Source: Limimaricola cinnabarinus
GTDB lineage: Bacteria > Pseudomonadota > Alphaproteobacteria > Rhodobacterales > Rhodobacteraceae
NCBI RefSeq assembly: GCF_002723615.1
Contig: NZ_KZ304954.1
Location: 1 to 64,000, forward strand
DNA: 64,000 nucleotides
Direction: 5' to 3'
Under the pieces are notes generated by a model. The model was not told the DNA's origin. It worked only from the letters and a program-made list of their open reading frames with translations, and searched no databases. Numbering within the stretch: the first letter of the stretch is position 1; the number at the start of each line of letters is the position of its first letter. Shown one piece after another: positions 21,911 to 30,846 of this stretch. A program made the position numbers and the translations under genes.

Positions 21911-23554
21911 CTACATCTTACCCGTGGCCGCCTCGCCGAGATCCTCAACTCCGCGTTCGGCCAGAAGATTGTCGAGCCAGTCGGGGTCCATCTCGGGCAC
22001 CGAGGACAAGAGCAGGTCGGTATAGGGGTGGTGCGGGGGCGTGAACATCTCGGTCTTGGGCCCCTGCTCGATCACCCGGCCCTCCTTCATCACCACCACC
22101 TCGTCGGCGATCGCCTTCACCGTGGCGAGGTCGTGGGTGATGAACATGTAGCTTAGCCCCAGCTCGTCCTGCAGCCGGGCCAGCAGCTTGAGGATGCCCT
22201 CGGCCACCAGCTGATCGAGCGCGCTCGTCACCTCGTCGCAGATGATCAGCCGCGGCTCGGCGGCAAGCGCGCGGGCGATGCCGACGCGCTGCTTCTGCCC
22301 GCCCGACAGCTCGCCCGGCAGGCGGTCGCGGTAGATCGCGGGATCGAGCTCGATCTGTTCCAGCAGCTCGTCGACGCGGGCGCGCAAGCGGCGGCCCCGG
22401 AGCCCGGAATAGAACCGCACCGGCCGGCCGATGATCTGCGCGATGCTCTGGCGCGGATTGAGCGCGGTGTCGGCCATCTGGTAGATCATCTGGATCTGCC
22501 GCAGCTGATCCTTCGACCGCTGGCGGTAGCTCGCGGGCAGCGGCTCGCCCTCGAAGCGCACCGCGCCGCCGCGCGGCGGCAAAAGCCCGGTGATGACCCG
22601 CGCGGTGGTCGATTTGCCCGAGCCGCTTTCGCCCACCACGGCGACGGTGCGGCCGGGATGGATGTCGAAGGAGACGTCTTCGAGCACCACCTGTTCGCCG
22701 TAAGCCGCCGTCACCCCCTCGACCGAGAGGATCGGCACGCTGTCCGGGCCGGGGGCGGGCTTTTCGGGGCGGTGAAAGCCGCGCACCGCCCAGAGCGAGC
22801 GGGTGTAGTCCTCGCGCGGATGCTCCAGCATCTCGCGCGTCGGCGCGGTCTCGACCTCGTCGCCCTTCAGCAGGACCTTGATGCGGTCCGCCATCTGGGC
22901 AACCACCGCGAGGTCGTGGGTGATGTAGATCGCCGAAGTGCCGAACTGGTCGACGATGTCGCGGATCGCGGCCAGAACCTCGATCTGCGTGGTCACGTCG
23001 AGCGCCGTCGTCGGCTCGTCGAAGATGATGAGATCGGGGCGGCAGGACATCGCCATCGCGGTCATCGCGCGCTGCAGCTGCCCGCCGGAGACCTGATGCG
23101 GGTAGCGGAAGCCGATCTCGTGGGGGTCGGGCAGGCGCAGCTTGGCATAGAGCTCGATCGCGTCCTCGACGCTTTCGCCGCGGTGCTGCACGCCGTGGCG
23201 CACCGGCGCCTCGACATGCTGGTCGATCAGCTTGTGGGCGGGGTTGAAGCTCGCCGCCGCCGATTGCGCGACATAGGCGATGCGGCGGCCCAGAAGCGAG
23301 CGCTTCTCCTCGGCCGAGGCATTCATCAGGTCGATGCCGTCGAACATCACCGAGCCGCCCGAGATCCGCACCCCGTCGCGCACATAGCCCATCGCGGCGA
23401 GGCCCAGCGTCGATTTGCCCGCCCCCGATTCCCCGATCAGCCCGAGCACCTCGCCCCGGCCCAGCGTCAGGTCGACGCCGTTGATGATCGGGTGCCACGC
23501 CTCGTCCGAGCGCCCCTCGATCCGAAGATCGCGAATGTCCAGCAGCGGCGTCAT
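21911..23554 (-). CDS. Fused double ATPase of a peptide-type ABC importer (DppD-DppF type)
   Basis: The 547-residue protein holds two complete nucleotide-binding domains, so a single chain replaces DppD and DppF. The first has Walker A GESGAGKST (about 41-49), the signature VSGGQLQRA and Walker B LIIFDEPTTALD. The second has GESGSGKST (about 312-320), LSGGQKQRV and LIICDEVTSALD. It energises uptake through the two permeases upstream. Its ATG overlaps the DppC-type stop (ATGA). In the second domain the residue after the catalytic Glu region is V rather than P (DEVTSALD), a tolerated variation in this subfamily. Confidence 0.95.
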   Translation of the reverse strand: MTPLLDIRDLRIEGRSDEAWHPIINGVDLTLGRGEVLGLIGESGAGKSTLGLAAMGYVRDGVRISGGSVMFDGIDLMNASAEEKRSLLGRRIAYVAQSAAASFNPAHKLIDQHVEAPVRHGVQHRGESVEDAIELYAKLRLPDPHEIGFRYPHQVSGGQLQRAMTAMAMSCRPDLIIFDEPTTALDVTTQIEVLAAIRDIVDQFGTSAIYITHDLAVVAQMADRIKVLLKGDEVETAPTREMLEHPREDYTRSLWAVRGFHRPEKPAPGPDSVPILSVEGVTAAYGEQVVLEDVSFDIHPGRTVAVVGESGSGKSTTARVITGLLPPRGGAVRFEGEPLPASYRQRSKDQLRQIQMIYQMADTALNPRQSIAQIIGRPVRFYSGLRGRRLRARVDELLEQIELDPAIYRDRLPGELSGGQKQRVGIARALAAEPRLIICDEVTSALDQLVAEGILKLLARLQDELGLSYMFITHDLATVKAIADEVVVMKEGRVIEQGPKTEMFTPPHHPYTDLLLSSVPEMDPDWLDNLLAERGVEDLGEAATGKM

Positions 23555-24723
23555 GATTTCAGCCCCGAGGAGCGGTGCAGCATCCAGTCCACCACGAAAT
23601 TCACCCCCACGGTGAGCACCGCGATGGCAAGCGCGGGCAGCAGCGGCGCCAGCGCCACCATCGGCGCGAAGGCGGCGAAGTTGATGAACTGCGCGAGGTC
23701 GCGCACCATCGTGCCCCAGTCGGCCAGGGGCGGCTGGATGCCGACGCCGAGGAAGCTCAGCGAGGCGATGGTCAGGAAGACGAAGCAGAAGCGCAGGCCG
23801 AACTCGGCCAGAAGCGGCGCCATGGCGTTGGGCAGGATCTCTCGGAACACCAGATGCCCCATGCCCTCGCCGCGCAGTTTCGCGGCCTCGACATAATCCA
23901 TCACCACGATGCCGATCCCGACCGCGCGGGCGAGGCGGAACACGCGGGTCGAGTCGATCACCGCGATGATCAACACCATGTAAAGCGTCATCAGCCCGCG
24001 CGCGCCATCGGCCCAGACGGAGGCGATGGTGAGCAGCAGAAGCGCGAAGATCAGCGAGGGGATCGCCATCAGCACGTCGACGCCGCGGCTCAGCAGCTGG
24101 TCGAGCCAGCCGCCGACGACCGCCGCCAGCAGCCCCAGCGCGCCGCCGAGAAAGAAGGCGAGAAGCGTCGTGGCAAAGGCCAGACCCACGGTGTTCTGCG
24201 CGCCGTAGATGAGGCGCGAGAGGATGTCGCGGCCGATCCGGTCGGTGCCGAGCGGAAAGGCCGGATCTCCGCCCATCGCCGGATCGCCCCCCGGCACGAT
24301 GTTGGCCGCGCCCAGCACCGCCTCCTGCCCATGCGGCGCGATCCAGCCCGCAAAGATCGCGACGATGGCGTAGAGGATGATCACGAGGATGCCGAAGGCC
24401 GCCGTCAGCGGCATCCTGCGAAACTGCCGCTTCAGCCCGGCGGGCCCGATATGCCGCCCCGCGAGGCGGAAGAGATAGGCCGCGACGGCGCAGATCGCAA
24501 AGCCCATCACCGCCCAGCGGAAATAGACCGCGCCGGGCTTCATCCATAGCCAGACGCCGCCGATGATCGCGGCGAGCGCCAGCGCGTAGCCCAGCGCCTC
24601 GCCATAGGACATGTCGCGAAAGCGCGGGGCGTCGCCCGAGAGCCGGCGCGCGGCCCACAGGCCCGCCCGGGCCAGCGCCGCGATGACCGCGAGGGCCGTG
24701 ACGATCCAGAGCCAGATGCTCAT
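23551..24723 (-). CDS. ABC peptide-type permease, DppC-like, with an N-terminal membrane extension
   Basis: The 390-residue protein contains a normal DppC permease from about 101 (RRMPLTAAFGILVIILY) onward. This includes the GTDRIGRDILSRLIYGA motif and the EAA loop (YVEAAKLRGEGMGHLVFREILPNAM). About 100 extra residues at the N-terminus carry three further hydrophobic helices (about 3-22, 44-62, 69-86). Typical DppC proteins are near 300 residues. The start is supported by the ATGA overlap with the upstream permease stop, so the extension is probably real. It forms the membrane channel with the DppB-type subunit. Confidence 0.92.
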   Translation of the reverse strand: MSIWLWIVTALAVIAALARAGLWAARRLSGDAPRFRDMSYGEALGYALALAAIIGGVWLWMKPGAVYFRWAVMGFAICAVAAYLFRLAGRHIGPAGLKRQFRRMPLTAAFGILVIILYAIVAIFAGWIAPHGQEAVLGAANIVPGGDPAMGGDPAFPLGTDRIGRDILSRLIYGAQNTVGLAFATTLLAFFLGGALGLLAAVVGGWLDQLLSRGVDVLMAIPSLIFALLLLTIASVWADGARGLMTLYMVLIIAVIDSTRVFRLARAVGIGIVVMDYVEAAKLRGEGMGHLVFREILPNAMAPLLAEFGLRFCFVFLTIASLSFLGVGIQPPLADWGTMVRDLAQFINFAAFAPMVALAPLLPALAIAVLTVGVNFVVDWMLHRSSGLKS

Positions 24724-25703
24724 TTGGGGTGCCTCAGCCGCGGGTTGGAGACGATCGACAGGATGTCGGCCGTGAGGTTCAAAAGGATATAGGCGGCGGC
24801 GAAGATCAGGCAGCAGGCCTGCACCACCGGAATGTCACGCAGCTTCACGCTGTCGACGAAGAGCTGGCCGATGCCGGGATAGACGAAGACCACCTCGACC
24901 ACGACGACGCCGGTGACGAGATATGCGAGGTTCAATGCCACCACGTTGACGATCGGCGCCAGCGCGTTCGGCAGCGCGTGGCGCAGGATCACCCGAAGCG
25001 GGCGCATCCCCTTCAGCCGCGCCATCTCGATATAGGGCTGGGCCATGAGGTTGAGGATCGCGGCGCGGGTCATCCGCATCATGTGCGCGGTGACGACGAG
25101 GGTGAGGGTCAGCGCCGGAAGCAGGGTCCTTTCCAGCCGCTCACCGAAGCTCATGCCGGGAAAGATGTTCGACAGCGACGGCAGCACCGGGTTCACCACC
25201 GCCAGAAGCAGGATCAGGATGTAGGCCACGAAGAATTCGGGGCTGGAGATCGAGGACAGCGTCGCGATGTTGGCGCCCTTGTCGAAGGGCGTGTCGCGCC
25301 AGAGCGCGGCGAGAATCCCGAGGCCCACCGCCAGCGGCACCGCGATCGCCGCCGTCACGCCTGCGAGGAACATGGTATTGGCAAAGCGCGGCGCGATCTG
25401 CGCCAGCACGGTGGCCGAAGGGTCGACCCGTCCCGTGAAGCTCGCGAAATTGGCCTGCGCGAAGCTGACGCCGAGATCGCCGCGCGCGGCATCCCACAGC
25501 CACCCGGCGTAGCGGACCGGCAAGGGCTGGTCGAGGCCGAGCTGGGTGCGGATGGCGGCCACGGCCTCGGGCGTCGCGGATTGTCCCAGCACGGCCTGCG
25601 CGAAATCGCCGGGCAGCAGGTTCACCGCTCCGAAAATCACCGCCGAGACGATCAGCAGCGTCAACAGGCCAAGCGCCAGACGCTGCAGGACGATCCTGAT
25701 CAC
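24720..25703 (-). CDS. ABC peptide-type permease, DppB-like
   Basis: The family N-terminus fits the GTG at 25703 (product beginning VIRIVLQRLALGLLTLL, read as Met). Longer alternatives are a TTG at 25712 and an ATG at 25751, the latter lacking a ribosome-binding site. The product is about 327 residues with six predicted membrane helices, the GLDQPLPVRYAGWL segment and the EAA loop (YIEMARLKGMRPLRVILRHALPNAL). It pairs with the DppC-type subunit to form the import channel and is the first gene of the operon. A promoter is visible about 80 nt upstream. The start codon is uncertain, the product is not. Confidence 0.9.
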   Translation of the reverse strand: MIRIVLQRLALGLLTLLIVSAVIFGAVNLLPGDFAQAVLGQSATPEAVAAIRTQLGLDQPLPVRYAGWLWDAARGDLGVSFAQANFASFTGRVDPSATVLAQIAPRFANTMFLAGVTAAIAVPLAVGLGILAALWRDTPFDKGANIATLSSISSPEFFVAYILILLLAVVNPVLPSLSNIFPGMSFGERLERTLLPALTLTLVVTAHMMRMTRAAILNLMAQPYIEMARLKGMRPLRVILRHALPNALAPIVNVVALNLAYLVTGVVVVEVVFVYPGIGQLFVDSVKLRDIPVVQACCLIFAAAYILLNLTADILSIVSNPRLRHPK

Positions 25704-25786
25704 GCTCCCCAAGCTTTCGAGGTCTCCCCTGTGGCCCGAAACGGACCGCATCGGCGCGGTTTCGCGCCCTTCTTTGTTGGGGGCCT

Positions 25787-25824
25787 AGGTTAGCGACGCA
25801 TGGAAATCTGTAAAGCCTTGTAAA
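25787..25824 (-). promoter_or_regulatory. Promoter of the peptide ABC operon, with a repeated TTTACA element
   Basis: On the minus strand TTTACA (25814-25809) and TAACCT (25792-25787) are 16 nt apart. A second TTTACA (25824-25819) lies exactly 10 bp upstream of the first, one helical turn. The local A+T content is well above its surroundings. The pair may be a -35 box plus an activator half-site. Confidence 0.5.
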
Positions 25825-25831
25825 GATTACG

Positions 25832-26833
25832 CTACGTCGCGCGTCCGAAGATCGGGCCGTCATTGCCGCGGCCCAAAGCGTCGGTCGCGCGCACCAGCTC
25901 GGCCGAAATCCCCGGCTCCGACAGCGCATGGCCCGCGCGCGGGATCATCCTGAGCGTCACGGCGGGCCAGAGCGCCGCCAGCCGGTGCGCGCCCGCGGGC
26001 GGGCAGATCATGTCGTAGCGCCCCTGCACGATCAGACCGGGGATCTGCGCGATCCGGTCCATCCGTTCGAGAATGCCCTGCCCCGGCGCGAGAAAGCCGC
26101 GATTGTGGAAATAATGGTTCTCCAGCCGGGCGAAGGCGCGGGCATATTCCGCCGGCCCCTCGCCCATCGGCCCGTCATTGTCGATCGAGGCGAGCGCGTT
26201 CTCCCAGCCCGCCCAGGCCCGCGCATGGCGCAGCTCGCAGCCGCCGTCGCCCGAAAACAGCCGCCGGTGATAGGCGGCGATGAGATCGTCATGCTCGTCT
26301 TCGGGGATCAGCCCGGCAAAGCGCGCCCAGAGCTCGGGCCAGAACTGCCCCGCGCCGCCGCCATAGAACCATTGCAGCTCGGGCTCGGTCATCAGGAACA
26401 CGCCGCGCAGGATGAGGGCCGCGGCCCGCTCGGGGTGGGTCTGCGCATAGATCAGCGCCAGCGTCGCCCCCCATGAGCCGCCGAACAGCACCCATTTCCC
26501 GATCCCGAGCATCTCGCGGATATGCTCCATATCCGCCACGAGATGCCATGTCGTGTTGGCCTCGACGCTGGCATGCGGGCGCGAGCGGCCGCAGCCGCGC
26601 TGGTCGAACAGGATGACGCGCCATTGCGAGGCATCGAAATAGCGCCGCATCGCCGGGCTGCAGCCGCCGCCCGGCCCGCCATGCAGCACCACCACGGGCT
26701 TGCCATCGGGGTTGCCGCATTGCTCGACATAGATGCGATGCCCGTCGCCGACATCGACCATGCGCTGATCGAAAGGCTCGACGGGGGGGTGAAGATGCGC
26801 GATGGCGCGGCGGTGACCTGAGACCTTGTCCAT
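25832..26833 (-). CDS. pip: Proline iminopeptidase (alpha/beta hydrolase, S33)
   Basis: The 333-residue product has the S33 prolyl aminopeptidase features: the oxyanion-hole motif HGGPGGG (51-57), FDQRGCGRS (76-84), the nucleophile S120 in GGSWGATLAL, and late Asp (GRYDMICPP) and His (RAGHAL) regions. It removes N-terminal proline from peptides in the cytoplasm, which fits its place beside a peptide importer on the same strand, although they are separate transcripts. It starts at 26833, divergent from ubiG with 63 bp between them. Confidence 0.93.
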   Translation of the reverse strand: MDKVSGHRRAIAHLHPPVEPFDQRMVDVGDGHRIYVEQCGNPDGKPVVVLHGGPGGGCSPAMRRYFDASQWRVILFDQRGCGRSRPHASVEANTTWHLVADMEHIREMLGIGKWVLFGGSWGATLALIYAQTHPERAAALILRGVFLMTEPELQWFYGGGAGQFWPELWARFAGLIPEDEHDDLIAAYHRRLFSGDGGCELRHARAWAGWENALASIDNDGPMGEGPAEYARAFARLENHYFHNRGFLAPGQGILERMDRIAQIPGLIVQGRYDMICPPAGAHRLAALWPAVTLRMIPRAGHALSEPGISAELVRATDALGRGNDGPIFGRAT

Positions 26834-26896
26834 GTCCGACCTATATAGGCACAAGAGCCATGCCGTCACCCGCCCGCGCCGAAGAAGGACCAGATC

Positions 26897-27664
26897 ATGC
26901 CGCAGCCAGACGCCCCCCGCTCCACCATCGATGCCGAGGAGGTCGCCAAGTTCGAGGCGATGGCCGCCGAATGGTGGGACGAGAACGGCAAGTTCAAGCC
27001 GCTGCACATGCTCAACCCCTGCCGGCTGGGCTACATCACCGACCAGATCGCGGCGCAGTTCGGGCGCGACCTGTCGGCCAGGCAGCCCTTCGATGGGCTG
27101 CGCATTCTCGATATCGGCTGCGGCGGCGGGCTCTTGTGCGAGCCGATGGCGCGGCTCGGGGCTGAGGTGGTCGGTGCCGATGCGGCCCCTCGCAACATTC
27201 CCGTGGCGCGGCTCCATGCCGAACAATCGGGCCTCGAGATCGACTACCGCCACACCACCGCCGAGGACATGGCCGCGGCGGGCGAGCGCTTCGACGTGGT
27301 GCTCAACATGGAGGTGGTCGAGCATGTCGCCTCGCCGATCGACTATCTCACCGCCTGCCACGACCTGCTGCGCCCCGGCGGGCTGCACATCTGCTCCACC
27401 CTCAACCGCAACGCCAAGAGCTTCGGCATGGCGATCCTCGGGGCGGAATGGGTGATGCGCTGGCTGCCCAAGGGCACGCATGACTGGAAGAAGTTCATCA
27501 CCCCCGACGAGCTCTTCGACCTGCTGAAGCGCGCAGGGTTCACCCCGGTGGACCGCAAGGGGATGGTGTTCAACCCGATCTCGTGGAGCTGGTCGCTGTC
27601 GGAGCGCGACCTGTCGGTGAACTACGTCACGGCGAGCCTGCGCCCCGAGCGGGTGACGCTCTAG
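26897..27664 (+). CDS. ubiG: Ubiquinone biosynthesis O-methyltransferase UbiG
   Basis: The 255-residue protein starts with the UbiG-specific region [26 protein letters not shown]. It contains the SAM-binding loop [18 protein letters not shown] (about 74-91), the acidic post-I residue in VVGADA, and the C-terminal [11 protein letters not shown] segment. It performs both O-methylations in ubiquinone synthesis. The promoter probably lies in the short intergenic region, which contains the symmetric CCTATATAGG (26840-26849) that can serve as -10 for either strand. Confidence 0.97.
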   Translation: MPQPDAPRSTIDAEEVAKFEAMAAEWWDENGKFKPLHMLNPCRLGYITDQIAAQFGRDLSARQPFDGLRILDIGCGGGLLCEPMARLGAEVVGADAAPRNIPVARLHAEQSGLEIDYRHTTAEDMAAAGERFDVVLNMEVVEHVASPIDYLTACHDLLRPGGLHICSTLNRNAKSFGMAILGAEWVMRWLPKGTHDWKKFITPDELFDLLKRAGFTPVDRKGMVFNPISWSWSLSERDLSVNYVTASLRPERVTL

Positions 27665-27686
27665 GCCGAAGGGCGCGGATGGGGCT

Positions 27687-28130
27687 CTAATCCACGTCGG
27701 AGAGACGAAGCCGCAGCTCGCGCAGCACCGGCAGCGCCGCGCGGGCGCGCTCGACACCGACCCGCTCGACCACGTCCGAGACGATCGGCGTGATCGCGGC
27801 GACGGCGGCGTTGCGCGCCCCGAGCCCGGCGGGGCTGATCGCCACCAGCTTGCGCCGCGCATCGTCCCAATCGGGACGGATATGCACCCAGCCCGCCCAT
27901 TCGAGCTTGCCCAGCGTGTTGGTCATCGCGCCGCGCGTCAGGTGGAAGGTTTTCGCAAGCTGCGCGGGCGTACGCTCGCCGCCCGAAAAGGCGAGGTGGT
28001 TGAGCACCGAGAAATGCGACAGCTCCATCCCCTTGGGCAGCACCTTGGACATGGTGTTGCGCGCCAGCTGGTCGACCGCGAGGATCTCGCTGAAGAGCGT
28101 GATGGCGAGGTTGTCGACAGGCTGGGTCAT
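27687..28130 (-). CDS. MarR-family transcriptional regulator
   Basis: The 147-residue protein has the MarR winged helix-turn-helix: ERTPAQLAKTFHLTRGAMTNTLGKLEWAGWVHIRPDWDDARRKLVAISPAG (read in parts, about 52-102). Dimerisation helices lie at both ends. The wing with D-D-A-R-R-K is typical. It overlaps the upstream amidase gene by 4 bp (ATGA) and so belongs to the glutaredoxin-amidase-MarR transcript. This suggests thiol or electrophile stress as its trigger, but the ligand and targets are unknown. Confidence 0.9.
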   Translation of the reverse strand: MTQPVDNLAITLFSEILAVDQLARNTMSKVLPKGMELSHFSVLNHLAFSGGERTPAQLAKTFHLTRGAMTNTLGKLEWAGWVHIRPDWDDARRKLVAISPAGLGARNAAVAAITPIVSDVVERVGVERARAALPVLRELRLRLSDVD

Positions 28131-28963
28131 GCGGGTCCATCATAGGCGCGGTCATGGGTAAGCGCGGGAACGCGCTGCCGCGCTTGTGCCACCTCCGTCG
28201 GGTCCAGATCAACGATGGTGACGCCGCATGCCGTCCCGGCATCGGCCAGCACCTTGCCCCAAGGGTCCACCGCGAGGCTGTGACCCCATGTCTCGCGCAC
28301 CCGTCCCGCGCTTGCGGGGTGCCGCCCGGTCTGTGCCGCCGCCAGCACGAAACAGCCGGTCTCGATCGCGCGGGCGCGCAGCAGCACCTCCCAATGCGCG
28401 GCGCCGGTGACAGGCGAGAAGGCCGACGGCACGAGGAGGATCGCCGCGCCCGCCTGCGCGAGATCACGGTAGAGATGCGCGAAGCGGACGTCGTAGCAGA
28501 TCGTCAGCCCGAGCGGCGCCAGCGGCGTCTCGGCCAGCACCGCGCGGCCCCCGGGGCGGTAGCCGGCGCTTTCGCGGTAGGTCTCGGTCTCGCTCACCGC
28601 GACGTCGAACATGTGGATCTTGTCGTAGCGGGCGTGGATCGCGCCATCCGGCCCGATCAGCAGCGAGCGGTTGGCGAAGCGCCCGTCGGCATCGCCGGTC
28701 TTGACCGCGATGGAGCCCAGCGCCAGCCAGATCCCGGCCCGCGCCGCCTCCTCGCGCATCGCCGCGAGCATTCCATCCTCTGCCTCCGGGCGCAGCACCT
28801 CGTCCTGCCGCGCGCGGCTCGAAGAGACGCAGTTCGAGACCTCGGGCGTGCAGACCAGATCCGCCCCCTGCGCCACCGCCTCCCGGACCATCCCGCGCAG
28901 GGTTTCGGTGTTCTGCGCGGGATCGTCCGAGGCGGTGGTCTGCAAGAGCGCGGCGCGGATCAC
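28127..28963 (-). CDS. Nitrilase-family amidase, probable deaminated glutathione amidase (Nit1-like)
   Basis: The 278-residue protein carries the carbon-nitrogen hydrolase triad: E41 in CTPEVSN, K115 in YDKIHMFD, C156 in ICYDVRFA. The ETYRESAGYRPG and VPSAFSPVTGAAHWEVLLRARAIE segments are the pattern of Nit1 enzymes that hydrolyse deaminated glutathione. It is translationally coupled to the glutaredoxin gene upstream (ATGA) and to the marR gene downstream. A glutathione-linked repair role therefore fits the neighbourhood. Other omega-amidase substrates remain possible. Confidence 0.9.
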   Translation of the reverse strand: MIRAALLQTTASDDPAQNTETLRGMVREAVAQGADLVCTPEVSNCVSSSRARQDEVLRPEAEDGMLAAMREEAARAGIWLALGSIAVKTGDADGRFANRSLLIGPDGAIHARYDKIHMFDVAVSETETYRESAGYRPGGRAVLAETPLAPLGLTICYDVRFAHLYRDLAQAGAAILLVPSAFSPVTGAAHWEVLLRARAIETGCFVLAAAQTGRHPASAGRVRETWGHSLAVDPWGKVLADAGTACGVTIVDLDPTEVAQARQRVPALTHDRAYDGPA

Positions 28964-29229
28964 TTGCCCAGCATCGGGTCGAGCCCGCCGCGCCGGTCAA
29001 GCAGCGCCATGTCGTCATAGCCGCCGACATGGGTGCCGCCGATGAAGATCTGCGGCACGGTGCGGCCGCCATTGGCGCGGCGCTGCATCTCGGGGCGGCG
29101 GTCGGGATGGGCCACCACGTCGATCTCGGTATAGCTGACGCCCTTCTGCGCCAAGAGCCGCTTGGCGGCGTGGCAATAGCCGCAGGTGGGCGAGGTGTAG
29201 ATCTCGATCTGGGGGGTCGCGTCGGGCAT
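28960..29229 (-). CDS. grxC: Glutaredoxin 3 (GrxC)
   Basis: The 89-residue protein has the dithiol active site C16-G-Y-C19 preceded by YTSPT, the TVPQIFIGG cis-proline motif and the GGYDDM glutathione-binding segment. It reduces disulfides and glutathionylated proteins with glutathione. It is the first gene of a coupled set with the nitrilase-family amidase and MarR. The canonical CPYC has G in place of P, which is common in alphaproteobacterial GrxC. Confidence 0.96.
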   Translation of the reverse strand: MPDATPQIEIYTSPTCGYCHAAKRLLAQKGVSYTEIDVVAHPDRRPEMQRRANGGRTVPQIFIGGTHVGGYDDMALLDRRGGLDPMLGK

Positions 29230-29264
29230 GTCCGGCCTCCGGAATTGGGGTGGTTTCCCCTGAT

Positions 29265-29987
29265 CTAGGGGTCCGGGGCGGCGCGGGCCAGTGCCACGAC
29301 GCAGATCGCGCGCGCGCCGGCGGCCCGCGCGGCCCGCGCGCAGGCGCCCAGCGTGGCGCCCGAGGTCAGCACGTCATCGACCAGAAGCACCATCCGTCCG
29401 CCCATCCGCACCCCGCGCCTTGGATGCGGCCGGATCGCGCCGTCGAGCGTGGCGCGCCGCGCCTCGGCGTCCTGCCCGGCGAGCGTGGCGGTGGCGCGGT
29501 GCCGCCAGAGCGCATCGGCGCAGACCTCGCGGCCCAGCGCGCGGGCGATGCGCGCGGCCAGCAGCGCCGACTGGTTGTAGCGCCGCCGCCAAAGCCGCCC
29601 GCGATGCAAGGGCACCGGCACGACCAGCGTGTCGGGCTCCGCCAGATCCGCCGCCGCCCGCGCCATCCACAGCCCCATGGGCCGTGCCAGATCGGTCCGG
29701 TCGGAATGCTTGAGCCCAAGCACCAGCCGCCGCGCACCATCGCGGTACTGCAGCACCGCGCGCGCCCGCCCCCATGGCGGCGGCGCGGCAAGGCAGGCGT
29801 CGCAGCGCAGATCGGGCTCCGCCTCGCCCGGCAGGGGCCGCGCGCAAAGATCGCACAGCGCGCCGCCAAGAAACGGCGTCTCGCGCCAGCAGGCGCCGCA
29901 AAGCGCGTGATCCGCCTCGGTCATATCGCCGCAGCCCATGCAGGCCGGGGGGTAGATCGCCCTCAGGACGCTTTGCATTCCCATCAT
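29265..29987 (-). CDS. comF: ComF family phosphoribosyltransferase-like protein
   Basis: The 240-residue protein has an N-terminal double zinc-ribbon (CMGCGD, CGACW, CDLCARP, CDACLA). The phosphoribosyltransferase fold contains the PRPP loop VLLVDDVLTSGATL near the C-terminus. The PVPLHRGRLWRRRYNQSALLA segment is highly typical. ComF is needed for DNA uptake in naturally competent bacteria, but many non-competent species keep it and its biochemical role is unknown. Start choices are 29987, 29984... or 29978. Its start is only 19 bp from the divergent methyltransferase start. Confidence 0.93.
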   Translation of the reverse strand: MMGMQSVLRAIYPPACMGCGDMTEADHALCGACWRETPFLGGALCDLCARPLPGEAEPDLRCDACLAAPPPWGRARAVLQYRDGARRLVLGLKHSDRTDLARPMGLWMARAAADLAEPDTLVVPVPLHRGRLWRRRYNQSALLAARIARALGREVCADALWRHRATATLAGQDAEARRATLDGAIRPHPRRGVRMGGRMVLLVDDVLTSGATLGACARAARAAGARAICVVALARAAPDP

Positions 29988-30006
29988 CGCCCCCTATCTC
30001 GGGCGC

Positions 30007-30846
30007 ATGTCACCGACCTCAGATCCGGCCCAGCGCCCCGCCCTGTTCGACCGCCCCGCCATCGCGCGCCACCGCGCCCGCGCCGCCCGCGCGCCAGCGC
30101 TGTTCCTGCAGGAGGCGGTGGCCGATGATGTCGAAGATAGGCTCGCGGAGGTTAACCGCGCCTTTACCGACGTGGCGGTGGTCACGCCCTGGCCCGATCT
30201 CTGGTCCCGCCGCCTGCCCCATGCGCGGATCATCCCCGATGACGAGACGCTCGATCTCGTCCCCGGCGCGCAGGATCTGGTCATTCACGCCATGGCGCTG
30301 CACTGGGCCGAGGACCCGATCGGCCAGCTCATCCAATGCGCCCGCGCGCTGCGCCCCGACGGGCTTTTGATCGCGACGCTGCTGGGCGGAGAGACGCTGT
30401 CGGAGCTGCGCACAGCCCTCACCGCCGCCGAAACCGCCGTTACAGGCGGGCTGTCGCCGCGCGTCGCCCCGATGGGCGAGATCCGCGATCTCGGCGCGCT
30501 GTTGCAGCGCGCGGGGCTGGCGCTGCCCGTGGCCGACGGCACACCCTATGACGTCAGCTACGAGACCCCGTTCCACCTGATGCGCGATTTGCGCGCCATG
30601 GGCGAGACCAACGCCATGGCCGGACGGCTGCGCCGCCCGACCCGGCGAACGGTGCTGGCCGAGGCGGCGCGGCTCTATGCCGAGACCAACAGCCGCGCCG
30701 ATGGCCGCGTGGGCGCGCGGTTCGAGGTGATCACCCTGACCGGCTGGGCGCCCTCGGCCGACCAGCCGCAGCCGCTGCGCCGCGGCTCGGCCACGCACAG
30801 CCTCGAGGAAGCGCTGCGCCGCGCCCGCGACGAAAGCGCCGATTGA
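30007..30846 (+). CDS. SAM-dependent methyltransferase-like protein (BioC/NDUFAF5-like)
   Basis: The 279-residue protein opens with LFDRPAIARHRARA, as in the NDUFAF5/BioC-like group. It has late methyltransferase motifs (VIHAMALHWAEDPIGQLIQCARALRPDGLLIATLLGG, given in parts) and the GGLSPRVAPMGEIRDLGALLQRAGL segment. The usual GxGxG motif I is replaced by a weak VVTPWPDLW region, so SAM binding may be altered. In mitochondria NDUFAF5 hydroxylates a complex I subunit. A respiratory assembly role is possible but unproven. Confidence 0.82.
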   Translation: MSPTSDPAQRPALFDRPAIARHRARAARAPALFLQEAVADDVEDRLAEVNRAFTDVAVVTPWPDLWSRRLPHARIIPDDETLDLVPGAQDLVIHAMALHWAEDPIGQLIQCARALRPDGLLIATLLGGETLSELRTALTAAETAVTGGLSPRVAPMGEIRDLGALLQRAGLALPVADGTPYDVSYETPFHLMRDLRAMGETNAMAGRLRRPTRRTVLAEAARLYAETNSRADGRVGARFEVITLTGWAPSADQPQPLRRGSATHSLEEALRRARDESAD

